A stretch of DNA of 64,000 bases from Roseibium salinum (GCF_026240905.1 NZ_JAPEVI010000003.1:2108001-2172000), one strand, 5' to 3'; positions 40,459 through 51,419 are shown, counted from the stretch's first letter. Notes: generated from the sequence alone by a model not told the origin. Translations and numbers: made by a program.

Positions 40459-41973
40459 CTACTCGTTGACGATGAGCGACATGATGCGCTCCTGGCTCGC
40501 ATCGCCGGCGGCGAGTTCGCCGACGAGAGCCCCCTCATTCATGACGTAGATCCGATCGCACATACCGAGCAGTTCCGGCATTTCCGACGAGATCATGACA
40601 ACGCCTTTGCCCTGTGTGGCCAGGTCGTTGATGATGGTGTAAATTTCGTATTTCGCACCCACATCGATGCCGCGTGTCGGCTCATCGAGGATGAGCACCT
40701 CGGGCGAGGTGAACAGCCACTTGGCCAGCACGACCTTCTGCTGGTTTCCGCCGGACAGATTGACCGTCTTCTGGAATACCGAAGGCGTGCGGATCGCGAG
40801 AGCCTTGCGGTATCTTTCCGCAACCCTCGTTTCTTCATTGCGCTTCAGGATGGAACCGGAAGATACGCCGTCCAGGTTGGCGAGCGTGGTGTTGAAACGG
40901 ATGGTTTCGTCCAGCACGAGGCCGAGGGATTTCCGGTCTTCGGTCACATAGGAAATGCCCGCGGCGATAGCGCGGTCGACCGTGCTGACGTCAATCGACT
41001 TGCCATCGAGCTTGACCGTTCCGCTGATATTTCGGCCGTAGGACCGTCCGAAGATCGACATGGCCAGCTCGGTCCGCCCGGAACCCATCAGCCCCGCAAT
41101 CCCGACCACTTCGCCCGCACGGACGTTGAAGGACGCATCCTTGATGACCTGGCGCTCGGCATGCTCCGGGTGCCAGGCATTCCAGCCCTCGACCTCCAGA
41201 AGCACCTTGCCCGGAGTGCGCTTGTGATCCGGAAAGCGGTGCGTCATGTCCCGGCCGACCATGTCCCTCACGATCGCGTCTTCGCTGAGACCGGCCTTGG
41301 CATCCAGAGTGGAAACCGTCGTTCCGTCCCGGATGACGGTGACGGTGTCGGCGACATAGCGCACTTCGTTGAGCTTGTGGGAAATGATGATGCTGGTCAC
41401 GCCCTGCGCCTTGAGTTCCAGCATCAGGTCGAGCAGCTTCCTGCTGTCGTTTTCCTGGAGCGAGGCGGTGGGCTCGTCCAGGATGAGCAGCTTCACGTCT
41501 TTGGACAGCGCCTTGGCGATTTCGACAAGCTGCTGCTTGCCGACGCCGATATCATCGACCTTGGTGGTTGGCGGCTCGGACAGACCGACCTTGGCAAGCA
41601 GCTCTTCAGTGCGCTGGTTGGTCTTGCGCCAGTCGATGACGCCCCTCGACGCGCGTTCATTGCCCAGAAAGATGTTTTCCGCGATGGACAACTGTGGAAC
41701 GAGCGCGAGCTCCTGGTGAATGATGATGATGCCGCGCTTTTCGCTGTCCGAGATGCCGGAGAACCGGGCGGGCTCACCTTCGTAGACTATTTCGCCGTCA
41801 TACTCCCCGTGGGGATAGACGCCGGAGAGAACCTTCATCAGGGTCGATTTACCCGCGCCGTTTTCACCGACGACGGCATGTATTTCGCCCTGTTTCACAT
41901 CAAGGTTGACACTGTCCAGCGCTTTCACGCCCGGAAAGGTCTTGGTGATGTTTTGCATGGAAAGGAGTGCCAT
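40459..41973 (-). CDS. gguA: Multiple-sugar ABC ATPase GguA/MmsA
   Basis: 504 residues with two fused nucleotide-binding domains. Domain 1: Walker [13 protein letters not shown], Walker [12 protein letters not shown]. Domain 2: degenerate Walker A ([12 protein letters not shown]), signature [12 protein letters not shown], Walker [17 protein letters not shown]2 type, close to XylG/MglA. Energises the ChvE-GguB importer. Separated from chvE by 79 bases holding a strong hairpin that probably lowers its expression relative to the binding protein. Confidence 0.93.
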   Translation of the reverse strand: MALLSMQNITKTFPGVKALDSVNLDVKQGEIHAVVGENGAGKSTLMKVLSGVYPHGEYDGEIVYEGEPARFSGISDSEKRGIIIIHQELALVPQLSIAENIFLGNERASRGVIDWRKTNQRTEELLAKVGLSEPPTTKVDDIGVGKQQLVEIAKALSKDVKLLILDEPTASLQENDSRKLLDLMLELKAQGVTSIIISHKLNEVRYVADTVTVIRDGTTVSTLDAKAGLSEDAIVRDMVGRDMTHRFPDHKRTPGKVLLEVEGWNAWHPEHAERQVIKDASFNVRAGEVVGIAGLMGSGRTELAMSIFGRSYGRNISGTVKLDGKSIDVSTVDRAIAAGISYVTEDRKSLGLVLDETIRFNTTLANLDGVSSGSILKRNEETRVAERYRKALAIRTPSVFQKTVNLSGGNQQKVVLAKWLFTSPEVLILDEPTRGIDVGAKYEIYTIINDLATQGKGVVMISSEMPELLGMCDRIYVMNEGALVGELAAGDASQERIMSLIVNE

Positions 41974-42000
41974 GGACCCCGTACCCCGAGTACCGTGAAA

Positions 42001-42030
42001 AGACCCGCCCGCAAGATCGTTGCGGGCGGG
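42001..42030 (-). terminator. Attenuating hairpin between chvE and gguA
   Basis: A perfect 11-bp stem CCCGCCCGCAA (42004-42014) / TTGCGGGCGGG (42020-42030) with a five-base loop. On the minus strand it is followed by TCTTTTC. Partial termination here would give more chvE than gguAB message, as is common for binding-protein-dependent importers. Confidence 0.65.
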
Positions 42031-42052
42031 AAGTCAGATGGAGTGTCAAGTC

Positions 42053-43111
42053 TTACTTGATCTGGTCCATGGTGTAGTAGCCGCTGTCGATCAGGATTTT
42101 TTCCCAGTTGGAAGCATCGACGGAGACGGGCTCCAGAAGGTAGGACGGAACGACCTTGACGCCGTTGTCATAGGTCGTGGTGTCGTTGATCTCCGGCTCG
42201 CTCTCCTTCATGATCGCGTCGACCATGCCCACGGTAACGCGGGCCAGCTCACGGGTATCCTTGAAGACGGTGGAGTACTGCTCGCCGGCAAGGATCGACT
42301 TCACGGACGGAACTTCAGCATCCTGGCCGGTGACGATCGGCATTTCCAGGTCGCCGGAGCCGTAGCCGACGCCTTTCAGCGAAGACAGGATACCGATGGA
42401 AAGGCCGTCATACGGGCTCAGAACGCCGTGGACCCGCGCATCGGTGTAGTTTGCCGACAGGAGGTTATCCATACGGGCCTGGGCAACGGCCCCGTCCCAG
42501 CGCAGCGTACCGACAGCATCCATGCCCATCTGACCGGACTGGATGACGATGGTGCCGTCATCGATCAGCGGCTGCAGGACGGACATTGCCCCGTCGTAGA
42601 AGAAGTAGGCATTGTTGTCGTCCGGAGAACCGCCGAAGAGTTCCACATTGTAAGGACCATCGCCGAAACGCTCCTTCAGACCGCTCACCAGCGAGCTCGC
42701 CTGCTGAACGCCGACCTTGAAGTTGTCGAAGGTCGCGTAATAGTCGACGTCGCCGCTGTCACGGATCAGACGGTCATAGGCGATGACCGCAGTCCCGGCA
42801 GCCGCGGCATTTGCCAGGGCGTTGGAAAGGGTCGTGCCGTCGATCGCCGCGATCACGAGCACATCGACGCCTTTGGTGATCATGTTCTCGATCTGGGCAA
42901 GCTGATTGGGAATATCGTCTTCCGCGTATTGCAGATCGACTTCATAGCCGGCAGCCTTGAACTGCTCGACCATGGAATTGCCGTCCGAAATCCAGCGGGC
43001 GGACGATTTGGTCGGCATGGAAATACCGACGAACCCATCGGCCAGGGCGGGTGCAACAAAGGCTGTTGCGGCGAAAGCAGCTGCAGAGACAGCTGTCAGA
43101 ATCTTTTTCAT
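42053..43111 (-). CDS. chvE: Multiple-sugar-binding periplasmic receptor ChvE
   Basis: 352 residues. Signal peptide ([20 protein letters not shown], cleaved after ALA), then a Peripla_BP_4 receptor beginning [19 protein letters not shown], a strong ChvE signature. Later segments [19 protein letters not shown] and [12 protein letters not shown] fit. ChvE binds arabinose, galactose, glucose and related sugars, feeds the GguAB importer, and in Agrobacterium also signals to VirA and chemoreceptors. First gene of the seven-gene operon; strong Shine-Dalgarno AGGAGACC. Confidence 0.94.
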   Translation of the reverse strand: MKKILTAVSAAAFAATAFVAPALADGFVGISMPTKSSARWISDGNSMVEQFKAAGYEVDLQYAEDDIPNQLAQIENMITKGVDVLVIAAIDGTTLSNALANAAAAGTAVIAYDRLIRDSGDVDYYATFDNFKVGVQQASSLVSGLKERFGDGPYNVELFGGSPDDNNAYFFYDGAMSVLQPLIDDGTIVIQSGQMGMDAVGTLRWDGAVAQARMDNLLSANYTDARVHGVLSPYDGLSIGILSSLKGVGYGSGDLEMPIVTGQDAEVPSVKSILAGEQYSTVFKDTRELARVTVGMVDAIMKESEPEINDTTTYDNGVKVVPSYLLEPVSVDASNWEKILIDSGYYTMDQIK

Positions 43112-43606
43112 TAGGTCTCCTCCCGATAGCTCGACAATTCAAGCCACGAAGTTGGCGCCGGAACGCAATGCGTTAGCAAACAAAATTCGAATACTTGCCG
43201 GCCATTCCGTCCGGCGCTTCGAACAGGCGGACCCTAGTGGAAGGTCACATCCCCTTCAATTGCGAATATGGAATGTGTTTATAACGATAATGATATATCA
43301 GTCTTCCAGAAACGCCAATTCAAGCGGAAAACCCCGCACACCAACCCATCACACCGGCACAATTCCGCCTCAATTCGAAAGTCTGCACAAAGTTTCATCG
43401 AGGACAAAAAATGATCAAATCCGGCAGCGGTCAAACGGTATTTCTATATTTTAGCTTTGCTTTAACTAAGACGGCGGAGCAAAACAACAATAGATTACCT
43501 TAACTTTTGGTGTTTCGCATAGTGAAACCTGAGATAAATCACTAGCCCCCGGAAATTCAGCGCCTTATTAACTTGTGGTTAGTCGGCCGCGCATAATTTA
43601 CCTCCG
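43112..43606. promoter_or_regulatory. chvE-chemoreceptor divergent region
   Basis: A 495-bp spacer, AT-richer than the surrounding genes, with no credible gene. It must carry the chvE operon promoter and that of the chemoreceptor. Visible elements: an inverted repeat GTTTC (43512-43516) gcatagt GAAAC (43524-43528), and TTAA-N7-TTAG at 43568-43582, a CtrA-like pattern 25 bp before the chemoreceptor start. A possible A/T-rich promoter area lies near 43275-43300. Confidence 0.45.
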
Positions 43607-46057
43607 ATGAGTTTTTTGAGGGATTTCAGAAAGATGCCGCTTCGTTCCTTTTCCGACCTGAAGATCAGCGCAAAGGTCGGGGGCGGATTTGCCGTGGTCC
43701 TCTTGATCACGGCGCTTGCCGGCGCGTCCGGAATTTTCGCCGTGAGCCAGTTGAACAGGAAGGTCGACAATTCCGTCAGCGCAACCAATGCCATGACCAG
43801 CCTGCAGCGCCTGTCCGCTGCAAGAGAGACCTACCTGACCGGCAAGAGCCCGGAACAGGCCGAACAGGTGGCAGCTTCGCTTGAGGCGCTGCATGGCGAT
43901 CTGGATGCCATGCTTGCGGCGGTGAAGGGGACCGCTTCCGCCGACGGGGTCGAGGCGGCCATCGCATCGGTTACCGACATGGAGCAGGCCTTTAAGAAGG
44001 TGATTGCCAGCGTCGCCCGCCAGACCGAAGCCTTGGCCGAACTGGAAGACCGGGGCAACATGCTGAATTCCAGCGCGCAGACCGTCGCCGGCCAGCTCGA
44101 CAAGATCCTCGGCAATCTCGACGGATCGCTGACGAGCAACCGTGAGGAACGCGCGGCAAGCCTTGACAACACCCTCACCTTCGACCCGCTTGCGGACAAA
44201 CTGGCTGCGATCCGGGCAGACGTCTATGCATCGGGTCTCGGCGATCTTGAAGCCGGAGAACGGGTGACAAAGTTGCTGCAGGAGGTCGAGGCTCCGCTCG
44301 CCGACATGGCAAACACGATCCGCTCCAGCCGCAAGCGGAAGATCTTTACCGCAAAGCTGGAAATTCTCGGCGACCTGCCCGGCATCATCGCAAAGCTCGG
44401 AGCAGGCGCCGAACCGGAAGCGCGCGCGGCGCTCGCCTCCGATGCGGGCGCAAGACTGGCCCATGCGGTGACCGCCGTCTCCGTGCTCGCGCAGAACGCC
44501 GCGAAGATCTTCCTCAATACCGACGAGGTTTACCAGCAGACCGAAGTCAAGGTTGCCTATTACAACGAGCTGATGGCGCAGCTCGAACATTTCAAGGACA
44601 TGCTTGTGGCGGTGGAGTCGAGCACGCTGCGGGCGCTCGTGAACCGCAGCCCGCAGGCGATCGCGGATGTTCAGGAAAAGACCGAAGCCTTGCTGGAGGT
44701 GACGGCACGGCTGGCCGAACGCACCAAAGACGAGGCTCAGGTATCCAGCACGACCGGAAGCCTGGCCGGTTTCGTGACGCAGTACAATGAGTCCTTCCAG
44801 TCGATCATGGCCGCCGTCGAGCAGCAGACCGCCGCTCTCGACAACCTGTCCGCGTTTTCCGACCAGACACGGGACCAGGTGAGCACGGTCGCCCGGCAGG
44901 AAGCCGTTTCGGCCAAGTCGACCGGCCAGCAATCGATCCTCCTGATCGTGGTCGCGGTTGCCAGCGCCATCGCGGTCGGTGCCGCTGTCGCAGTCTTCCT
45001 TTCCGTCGCAATCTCCCGCCCCGTCCGCTCATTGACCCACGTGATGAGCGACCTTGCCGGCGGACACCTGGATGTTGCCATTGACGGCACCTCCAGACGG
45101 GATGAAATCGGTGACATGAGCCGCGCGGTGGCGGTCTTCCAGACCAACGCCGTCGAGCGGATGCAGCTGGAAGAATCGCAACAGGCCACGGAAATCCGGC
45201 GCGCCCAACGTCACGAACGCGTGGAGACGCTAATAGCCGAGTTCCGCGCCGGAATATCCGGCGTCCTGGAGACCGTTCACACCAACATGGATCGCATGAA
45301 GGACACGGCGGAAAAGCTGACCGAGGTTGCCGAGACGACGACGGAGCGCACAAGGAGTGCTCAGGGCTCGGCGTCCGAGACGTCCCAGAACGTCCAAACG
45401 GTCGCCTCCGCCGCCGAGGAACTGTCCTCCTCGATCTCCGAGATTTCACGGCAAATCAGCACGACGACCGGTATTATCCACGAGGCCTCGCAGCGGGCGG
45501 ATGACTCCAATTCCAAGGTCGCCGGCCTGTCCAGCGCCGCCCAGCGGATCGGGGACGTCGTATCGCTGATCCAGGCGATCGCAGAACAGACCAATCTTCT
45601 TGCCCTCAATGCGACGATCGAGGCGGCAAGAGCCGGCGAGGCCGGCAAAGGCTTCTCCGTCGTCGCCGCGGAAGTGAAGGAACTGGCCACCCAGACCTCC
45701 AAAGCGACCGAGGAAATCTCCTCCCACATTGCGGAAATCCAGGCGGCGACGCAGGAAACGGTCGTTTCGATCGAGACAATTTCCAAAATCATGACGGAGG
45801 CCAACGAGCACACGTCGAGCATTGCCGCTGCGGTTGACCAGCAGGGCGCGGCCACGTCGGAGATCAACATTTCGATCCAGAGCGCTTCCGACGGCACCCT
45901 GGACGTCTCGAACATGATGCTGACGCTGGTGGAGACCATGGACCACACCAAGCAGGAATCCCTGCAGGTCAGGCAGACAAGCGAGACCGTCGTCAAATCC
46001 AACGAGGATCTTCAGCAGCTGATCGACACGTTCCTGGTGGAGGTCACGGCTGCCTGA
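43607..46057 (+). CDS. Methyl-accepting chemotaxis protein with large helical periplasmic domain
   Basis: 816 residues. N-terminal membrane helix (about residues 22-47), a long all-helical periplasmic region (about 48-440) resembling the HBM (helical bimodular) sensor type, a second membrane helix (about 443-468), HAMP (about 470-525), and a cytoplasmic signalling hairpin whose tip [20 protein letters not shown] sits near residues 655-680. No C-terminal CheR-binding pentapeptide is visible. It is divergent from chvE. The ligand is unknown; HBM receptors usually bind small organic acids directly, but ChvE binding is possible. Confidence 0.9.
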   Translation: MSFLRDFRKMPLRSFSDLKISAKVGGGFAVVLLITALAGASGIFAVSQLNRKVDNSVSATNAMTSLQRLSAARETYLTGKSPEQAEQVAASLEALHGDLDAMLAAVKGTASADGVEAAIASVTDMEQAFKKVIASVARQTEALAELEDRGNMLNSSAQTVAGQLDKILGNLDGSLTSNREERAASLDNTLTFDPLADKLAAIRADVYASGLGDLEAGERVTKLLQEVEAPLADMANTIRSSRKRKIFTAKLEILGDLPGIIAKLGAGAEPEARAALASDAGARLAHAVTAVSVLAQNAAKIFLNTDEVYQQTEVKVAYYNELMAQLEHFKDMLVAVESSTLRALVNRSPQAIADVQEKTEALLEVTARLAERTKDEAQVSSTTGSLAGFVTQYNESFQSIMAAVEQQTAALDNLSAFSDQTRDQVSTVARQEAVSAKSTGQQSILLIVVAVASAIAVGAAVAVFLSVAISRPVRSLTHVMSDLAGGHLDVAIDGTSRRDEIGDMSRAVAVFQTNAVERMQLEESQQATEIRRAQRHERVETLIAEFRAGISGVLETVHTNMDRMKDTAEKLTEVAETTTERTRSAQGSASETSQNVQTVASAAEELSSSISEISRQISTTTGIIHEASQRADDSNSKVAGLSSAAQRIGDVVSLIQAIAEQTNLLALNATIEAARAGEAGKGFSVVAAEVKELATQTSKATEEISSHIAEIQAATQETVVSIETISKIMTEANEHTSSIAAAVDQQGAATSEINISIQSASDGTLDVSNMMLTLVETMDHTKQESLQVRQTSETVVKSNEDLQQLIDTFLVEVTAA

Positions 46058-46258
46058 GGCGCTGCCTTCAAGCCGGATCATCCGAATCCGGAAAACCCGG
46101 ACGCCGCCAGAGACCCGGTCATCCTGCTTCCAGGCCTTGACGGCCCGAACTGCCCTCCTGTGCGGACGCAAGTCCGCACAGGCCGTTTATAACCGGACGA
46201 ATACGCGTTAGGTTCGTTCGAACCCGCTCCGCATCGCCCTCTTTCGAAATCAATTCCC

Positions 46259-47218
46259 ATGCCGCTCGACCTGATCCGCCGCGGACTTAAGATCGCCCAT
46301 CTGCGCCTCTTTGCCGAGTTGTCGCGGAAGAACCGCCTTTCCGACGCGGCCGATGCCCTGAGAATTGCGCAACCGGCGGCCTCCAGGCTGATTGCCGAGA
46401 CCGAGAGCCTGGCGGGCGCCAAGCTTTACTCGCGCTCCGGCCGGGGCATCGAACTCACCCCCGCCGGCCGCCAGCTCGCCTATCGCAGCGTCCGCATCCT
46501 GCAGGAGATCTCCGACGCCGGCCGGGACATCGACCACCATGTCTCCGGCCAGTCCGGCCATGTCAGCATCGGCTCGGTCACCGGCCCCGCGATCGAATAC
46601 GTCCTGCCTGCCCTCAGGCATATCCGGCTCAGTTATCCGGATATCTCCATATCGGTCGAAGTTGCCCCCAGCCGGGCGCTCTCCCCGATGCTGATCAACG
46701 GGAAACTCGATTTCTCCCTGAGCCGCATTCCGGTGGGAGAAGATGCCTTGCAGTTCGAAGAACGCCCGCTCCTGCGGGAACCGGCGTCAATCATCGGGCG
46801 CCCCGATCATCCCTTGACCCGAAGGACATTTCCCATCCCCAGCGGCGCCCTGCTGGAATTCGACTGGGTGCTCCCGCCAGTAGGGGCCCCCATTCGAACG
46901 ACCGCGGAACAGGAGCTCAGGAACAAGGGACTGCAGCTGCCCGACAGGATCCTGACAACGTCGTCCTTTCTCTTCATGCTCGCCACAATCCAGCGCACCA
47001 ACGCGATCGGCCCGGTCGCCCAATCGGTCGCCGAGAGCTTTGCGGCAGGCAGCGACGGAACACCCGGCACAATCGTCATCCTTCCAAGCGACCTGCCGCT
47101 CTCCGTGGAGACCTATTCCTTCCTCACCCGAAAGGGCCAGGCCCTGACACCCGTGGCCCAAATCGTCGCCCGCGAGGTCCTGCGGGCAATAGACGGGCGC
47201 GATCCGCAGGGGGTGTGA
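46259..47218 (+). CDS. LysR-family regulator, possibly GbpR-like
   Basis: 319 residues. Winged helix (HLRLFAELSRKNRLSDAADAL, RIAQPAASRLIAETE) and a C-terminal effector domain starting HVSIGSVTGPAIEYVLPAL. The A-Q-P-A-A-S-R-L-I-A-E pattern fits the LysR group containing GbpR, the galactose/arabinose-responsive regulator of chvE. It lies 3.1 kb from chvE with only the chemoreceptor between, which makes control of chvE a reasonable inference, not shown by sequence. Confidence 0.8.
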   Translation: MPLDLIRRGLKIAHLRLFAELSRKNRLSDAADALRIAQPAASRLIAETESLAGAKLYSRSGRGIELTPAGRQLAYRSVRILQEISDAGRDIDHHVSGQSGHVSIGSVTGPAIEYVLPALRHIRLSYPDISISVEVAPSRALSPMLINGKLDFSLSRIPVGEDALQFEERPLLREPASIIGRPDHPLTRRTFPIPSGALLEFDWVLPPVGAPIRTTAEQELRNKGLQLPDRILTTSSFLFMLATIQRTNAIGPVAQSVAESFAAGSDGTPGTIVILPSDLPLSVETYSFLTRKGQALTPVAQIVAREVLRAIDGRDPQGV

Positions 47219-47333
47219 GGCCACTGCCGCGCACCGACGAGCGTTCGCCTGCCAGGAACCACCCGGCACAAAGGCATCATGAATCAGCGCCATCTACGAG
47301 CGGGAAGCAAGTCAATCAATGGGGAGAAGAAAA

Positions 47334-47409
47334 TGGTGCCCAGAGCCGGAATCGAACCAGCGACACGCGGATTTTCAATCCGCTGCTCTACCAACTGAGC
47401 TATCTGGGC
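47334..47409 (-). tRNA. tRNA-Phe (GAA)
   Basis: 76 bases including an encoded CCA. Acceptor stem GCCCAGA / TCTGGGC, D-arm AGCTCAGTTGGTAGAGC, anticodon stem GCGGA / TCCGC with loop TTGAAAA (anticodon GAA), and T-arm with GGTTCGATTCC. All standard pairs form. The read strand is minus. Confidence 0.97.
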
Positions 47410-47924
47410 GCTTTGCTGAGGTCAGGGGTGGAGCCCCGTTCGTTGAAAGCCCGGTCCTTATAGAGGCTCGTATTGACCTTGTCCAGCGCCGCGGCAAAGT
47501 TTTTTGCAACTTCATGTTATTGCCCCGCGGAAAATCGGTCTCTAATGCAAAGGACTGAAACAAAAAGGTTTTTGGACCGAAATTGCGCATCCGACTGCGC
47601 CGTTACAAGACGCTGCCGCGCCCCCGCAGCAGTAATGCCCGCGGCCGGACAGCCGCGTCCCGATTGCATGAAAACTGCCGGTGGCAGCGTCGTGACCGGA
47701 CCCGGATGACGGTGCGTGGTCGAACCAGTCCGTCGTGGAGGGATCGAGATGTTGCGGGCCGATGATCGAACTTGTGGGGCGCTGTTGCATGCCGGCGGGC
47801 ACGTACAGATGCGCAGCCCTGTTCGCGAGGAATGGAATAGCAGCGGATACAAGGTTTACCGGTACGCTGAGCGCCGCGGATGCGGCGCCCAGCCTGTTGT
47901 CCTTCAGGCACCCGGCGAGGAGCC
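47410..47924. other. Intergenic region between tRNA-Phe and the nucleotidase
   Basis: 515 bases without a gene I can support; open frames here are short and lack start signals or family features. A GC hairpin at 47871-47888 (GCGCCGC / GCGGCGC, loop GGAT) follows the nucleotidase stop but has no T-run. The area near 47500-47580 is AT-richer and could hold the tRNA promoter. Confidence 0.55.
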
Positions 47925-49521
47925 TTATTTCACCGTGATGCGGTCATCGGTATAGGCGGTGTAGCCGTTCTGGGCCGCCAGGTAATCCGACACAACATCC
48001 GCCAGGTCCGGACCGAAGTCGTAGGCGTTCATGCCGTTGCTTTCGAAGATTTCATAACCATCCCCGCCGCCGCGCATGAAGTTGTTGGAAACGACGCCGT
48101 AGGTCTTTTCCGGATCGAGCGGCACGAACTCCTCCCCCTCCTGAACCATGACGTCGGAAACCCGCTCACCGGCCGGTTTGGACTTGTCGAACGTGAATTT
48201 CAGCCCGGCAACCTGCGGGAAACGGCCTGCGCCCTCTTCCACCTGGCCGACACCGTTTTCCAGAGCCGCAATCACGTCCGAGCCCTTCAGCTCAAAAGTC
48301 GACAGCGTGTTCTGGAACGGCAGAACGGTGAGCACTTCGCCCTTGGTGATTTCACCTTCATCAATGGACGCCCGCAGGCCGCCGCCGTTCTGGATCGCGA
48401 TCTGGACACCCTGGTCCTTTACGCGCGCCAGACTGGCTTCGGCGACCAGAACTCCCATTTCACAGACCTGGGAGCGGCAGGTGTCGCGATCCGCGTTGAT
48501 GGGAGCAGACGCCTCGGCCACGACTTCCTGACGGATTTCGTCGAGCGGTTCGGCCAGTTCCTTGATGCGGGAAACGAGTTCGGGATTCTCGACGATCTTG
48601 CCGTCGACGATGATCGGCTCGCCAACGGCTTCTGTGATGACGCCTTCATCATCAAAGGTCACGTTCAGTTCGCCGAGGAACTTGCCGTAGGCATAGGCCT
48701 GTACGATCGCGGTCGGCGTGCCGTCCGGGCCGTCAATCATGGTCGGGTACGGGCCCTGGGCCTTGTCCGACGTGTTGGAGAGGTAGGTGTTCGAGTGGCC
48801 GCCGACGATGACATCGATCCCGGGAGCTTTTGCAGCAATCTCCTTGTCGACATTATAGCCGGAATGGCTGAGGACGATGATCTTGTTGACGCCTTCCGCC
48901 TTCAGTTTTTCGGCCTCCCGGGTCACTGCTTCAACCGGGTCGGAGAAGGTGATGTTCGGGCCCGAACTCGACAATTCATGCGTATCGTCCGGCGTCAGGC
49001 CGATCAGGCCGATCTTCTCCCCGCCCTGCTCGACCACGGTGGAGGGCTTCAGGACATCGGCGAGCTGCGGCTCCTTGGAAACGTCAGCGTTGGACATCAG
49101 CACCGGGAAGTCGACGGCATCCATGAAACCGCGCAGAACTTCGGGACCATCGTCAAACTCGTGGTTGCCGACGGTCATCGCGTCGTAACCCAGCTTGTTC
49201 ATGAACTCGGCAGCCGCCTTGCCTTTGTAATAGGTATAGAAAAGCGACCCCTGGAACTGGTCGCCACCATCGACGAGGATGGAATTGTTGCTCGCGGCGC
49301 GGCGATCCTTGATCACGGTATCCAGGCGCGCAGTGCCGCCGAAGCATTTGCCTTCCGCGTTGTCTTCGGCGCCACAGCTCGAGATCATATTTGTTGATCG
49401 GCTCAATACGGCTGTGAAAGTCGTTGGTGTGCAGGATTACTAGCGAATAATCAGCATAGGCCGCTGTCGACAGCGCCGTCGTCACCGACAGCACCGCGGC
49501 GCTCAGGAATTGTTTCTTCAT
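47925..49521 (-). pseudogene. Exported 5'-nucleotidase/metallophosphatase, frameshifted near the N-terminus
   Basis: The start at 49521 encodes a signal peptide (KKQFLSAAVLSVTTALSTAA) and LVILHTNDFHSRIEP, the first metal-ligand block of UshA-type nucleotidases. After about 46 residues the frame breaks. The next frame continues with SSCGAEDNAEGKCFGGTARL, then VDGGDQFQGS, VGNHEFDDG and the C-terminal 5_nucleotid_C domain to 47925. One extra base near 49378-49386 (or two missing) explains the shift. Restored length would be about 530 residues. The break sits between the first two metal motifs, so if real the enzyme is lost. Confidence 0.85.
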
Positions 49522-50012
49522 CGAACCCTCGCCCTGTGGATAGGTTGTTGTTGCCGCGCCAGGGCCGAAGCGGTCTGACTGCAGCCTCCCGGTCTTGTTC
49601 TAGATCCCGGCATGACCGCCACCATGAAGTGCCGTGACATATGACACAACCCGGAACGATGACGCCTGGACCGCCGGTATGGCAAGATCTTGGTGCAGTT
49701 TCATGACAGCTGCAAGAGCCCGGAGAGGCGATTTTGAAAAAAATTTTGCTCGGTAAATATTTTTGCAGAGCGATTCAAGAATGGCCTGTTCGAGCCAAGT
49801 TGCGAGGCTGGCAGCCCGGCGGGACCGCGCATATGCCTCATCCGGCTTCACTCGCCGGCGCACGGATCCGTTTCCCGGGGCAAGAACCGGAGGACCGGGC
49901 ATAGGTGTGTTCAGCTTGGACTGTGTGGCAGTCGTGGGGAAGACTTCACCGCGGCACGCGCACGCATTGAGAGGGCGGTCCGCGCCAGGCCCTCGCCTCC
50001 CCCGCGCCCGGG
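49522..50012. other. Intergenic region
   Basis: 491 bases between the nucleotidase start and the yacG stop. No credible gene. It must hold the nucleotidase promoter; a short AT-rich stretch lies at 49733-49765. I see no repeat. Confidence 0.5.
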
Positions 50013-50222
50013 TCAGTCTTCCCGGTAGCCGTCCTCATCGATATCGTCGATATCGTCGGTTTCCACGACGGGGATGGTATAGCCCTCCGTGAACCAGCGA
50101 TTGAGGTCGACCTTCCTGCAGCGATCCGAGCAGAAGGGGTATTCTTCCGGCGTCGAGAGTTTCGAGCAGATCGGACACGGGCGCATGCGCTGCCTGGGAT
50201 TTTGGGCATTGGATTCAGCCAT
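50013..50222 (-). CDS. yacG: DNA gyrase inhibitor YacG
   Basis: 69 residues from the ATG at 50222, with GAGGAGG just upstream. Zinc ribbon: CPICSKL and FCSDRCRKVDLNRW give the C-x2-C...C-x3-C ligands and the conserved post-Cys helix. The C-terminus is very acidic (DDIDDIDEDGYRED). YacG binds GyrB and inhibits gyrase. It follows maf by 52 bases in the conserved infA-maf-yacG block. Confidence 0.92.
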   Translation of the reverse strand: MAESNAQNPRQRMRPCPICSKLSTPEEYPFCSDRCRKVDLNRWFTEGYTIPVVETDDIDDIDEDGYRED

Positions 50223-50274
50223 GTCAGCCTCCTCTTGTTTCCCTGGAGTGTTTCGGTGGAATACCAGCCGCGGC

Positions 50275-50901
50275 TCAGGCTGCGGCTGTGGCCCAGCCCT
50301 GATGAACCGGATATCCGGCCGCACTCAAGAGGTTTGCGGTTTCCACCAGCGGCAGGCCGACAACCGCCGGATAGGAGCCGACCAGCTTGACGACAAAACT
50401 GCCGGCCAGGCCCTGGATGGCATAGCCGCCCGCCTTGCCGCGCCATTCGCCGGAAGAAATGTAATCGTCCATGTCCTTGCGCGACAGTCGCTTGAAGCGC
50501 ACACGCGTTTCAACAAGCTTGGAGCGGATCTTGCCGTTCGCCTCGGCGACGGCCACGCCGGTGAACACGCGGTGCCCGCGGCCCGACAGGAGCGACAGGC
50601 ACATAAGCGCCTGATCGGTCAGTTCCGCCTTCGGCAGCGCCCGGCGGCCGACGGCCACAACCGTATCGGCGGCCAGGACAACGCTGTCGCGCAGTTCCTC
50701 CGAGACATCGACGTTCTGTCGGACGGCCTCGGCCTTCGCCCGGGCCAGCCTCAGCGCCAGGCTGCGCGGCGTCTCGTGGTTCTTCGGTCTCTCGTCAATA
50801 TCGGCGGGCATGAGATGATCGGGCTCCAGCCCGATCTGCTGCAGCAGCGCAAGACGGCGCGGCGATGCGGAAGCCAGAATCAACTGAGGGGCATTCGTCA
50901 T
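50275..50901 (-). CDS. maf: Maf-family nucleotide pyrophosphatase
   Basis: 208 residues. The signature [18 protein letters not shown] at the N-terminus is diagnostic; [14 protein letters not shown] carries the catalytic Asp region, and [18 protein letters not shown] matches the later block. It hydrolyses non-canonical or modified nucleoside triphosphates to monophosphates and is linked to septum inhibition. It lies 36 bases after infA in the usual alphaproteobacterial order. Confidence 0.93.
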   Translation of the reverse strand: MTNAPQLILASASPRRLALLQQIGLEPDHLMPADIDERPKNHETPRSLALRLARAKAEAVRQNVDVSEELRDSVVLAADTVVAVGRRALPKAELTDQALMCLSLLSGRGHRVFTGVAVAEANGKIRSKLVETRVRFKRLSRKDMDDYISSGEWRGKAGGYAIQGLAGSFVVKLVGSYPAVVGLPLVETANLLSAAGYPVHQGWATAAA

Positions 50902-50937
50902 GAAAGCGCGAGCCTTGCCGGCGTCACCTCGGTCCGC

Positions 50938-51156
50938 TTACTTGAAGCGGTAGGTGATCCGCCCCTTGGTGAGATCGTAGGGGGTCATTTCGACAAGAAC
51001 CTTATCGCCCGCCAGAACGCGGATCCGGTTCTTGCGCATACGCCCGGCGGTATGGGCGATGATTTCGTGATCGTTTTCCAGTTTTACGCGGAACGTCGCG
51101 TTCGGCAGCAGTTCTGTTACGACGCCCGGAAACTCCAGAGCTTCTTCTTTGGCCAT
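50938..51156 (-). CDS. infA: Translation initiation factor IF-1
   Basis: 72 residues, a single S1-like OB fold: [40 protein letters not shown] and the C-terminal [18 protein letters not shown]. Standard length. It binds the ribosomal A site during initiation. Probably the first gene of infA-maf-yacG; the 263-base spacer before it may contain the promoter. Confidence 0.97.
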   Translation of the reverse strand: MAKEEALEFPGVVTELLPNATFRVKLENDHEIIAHTAGRMRKNRIRVLAGDKVLVEMTPYDLTKGRITYRFK

Positions 51157-51419
51157 TTGATATCCTGAATGAGGCGGGCCCTGCCCGCGGGTGCCGGGAA
51201 ACTAGCGGATTAGGGACAGAAAGTGAACCTTTCTTTCCATCGCTACCCAAAGAAAGCTTTCCCGTTGCCGGCTCCGCTCGAAATCGGCGGCAGCCGGGCC
51301 GCTTGTCGGGCCGGAGAACCGCACAATCGCGCCGTTCGCACGGCATGGGGGAGCGGGCCTGTCGTCCTATAGATGAGGTCTTGAGCGCTCAAATCAAGCC
51401 TTGCAGCCGGACGCGCCCA

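Noticed and set aside
40399..42060. Long plus-strand open frame opposite gguA
   Set aside because: Antisense to an intact two-domain ABC ATPase.
47871..47888. GC hairpin after the nucleotidase as a terminator
   Set aside because: Strong stem but no T-run in either direction.
47716..47955. Short open frames between tRNA-Phe and the nucleotidase
   Set aside because: No Shine-Dalgarno, no family features, and overlap with the nucleotidase 3' end.
49600..49902. 100-codon minus-strand frame in the spacer before yacG
   Set aside because: No start signal or recognised motif, and its composition does not match neighbouring genes.
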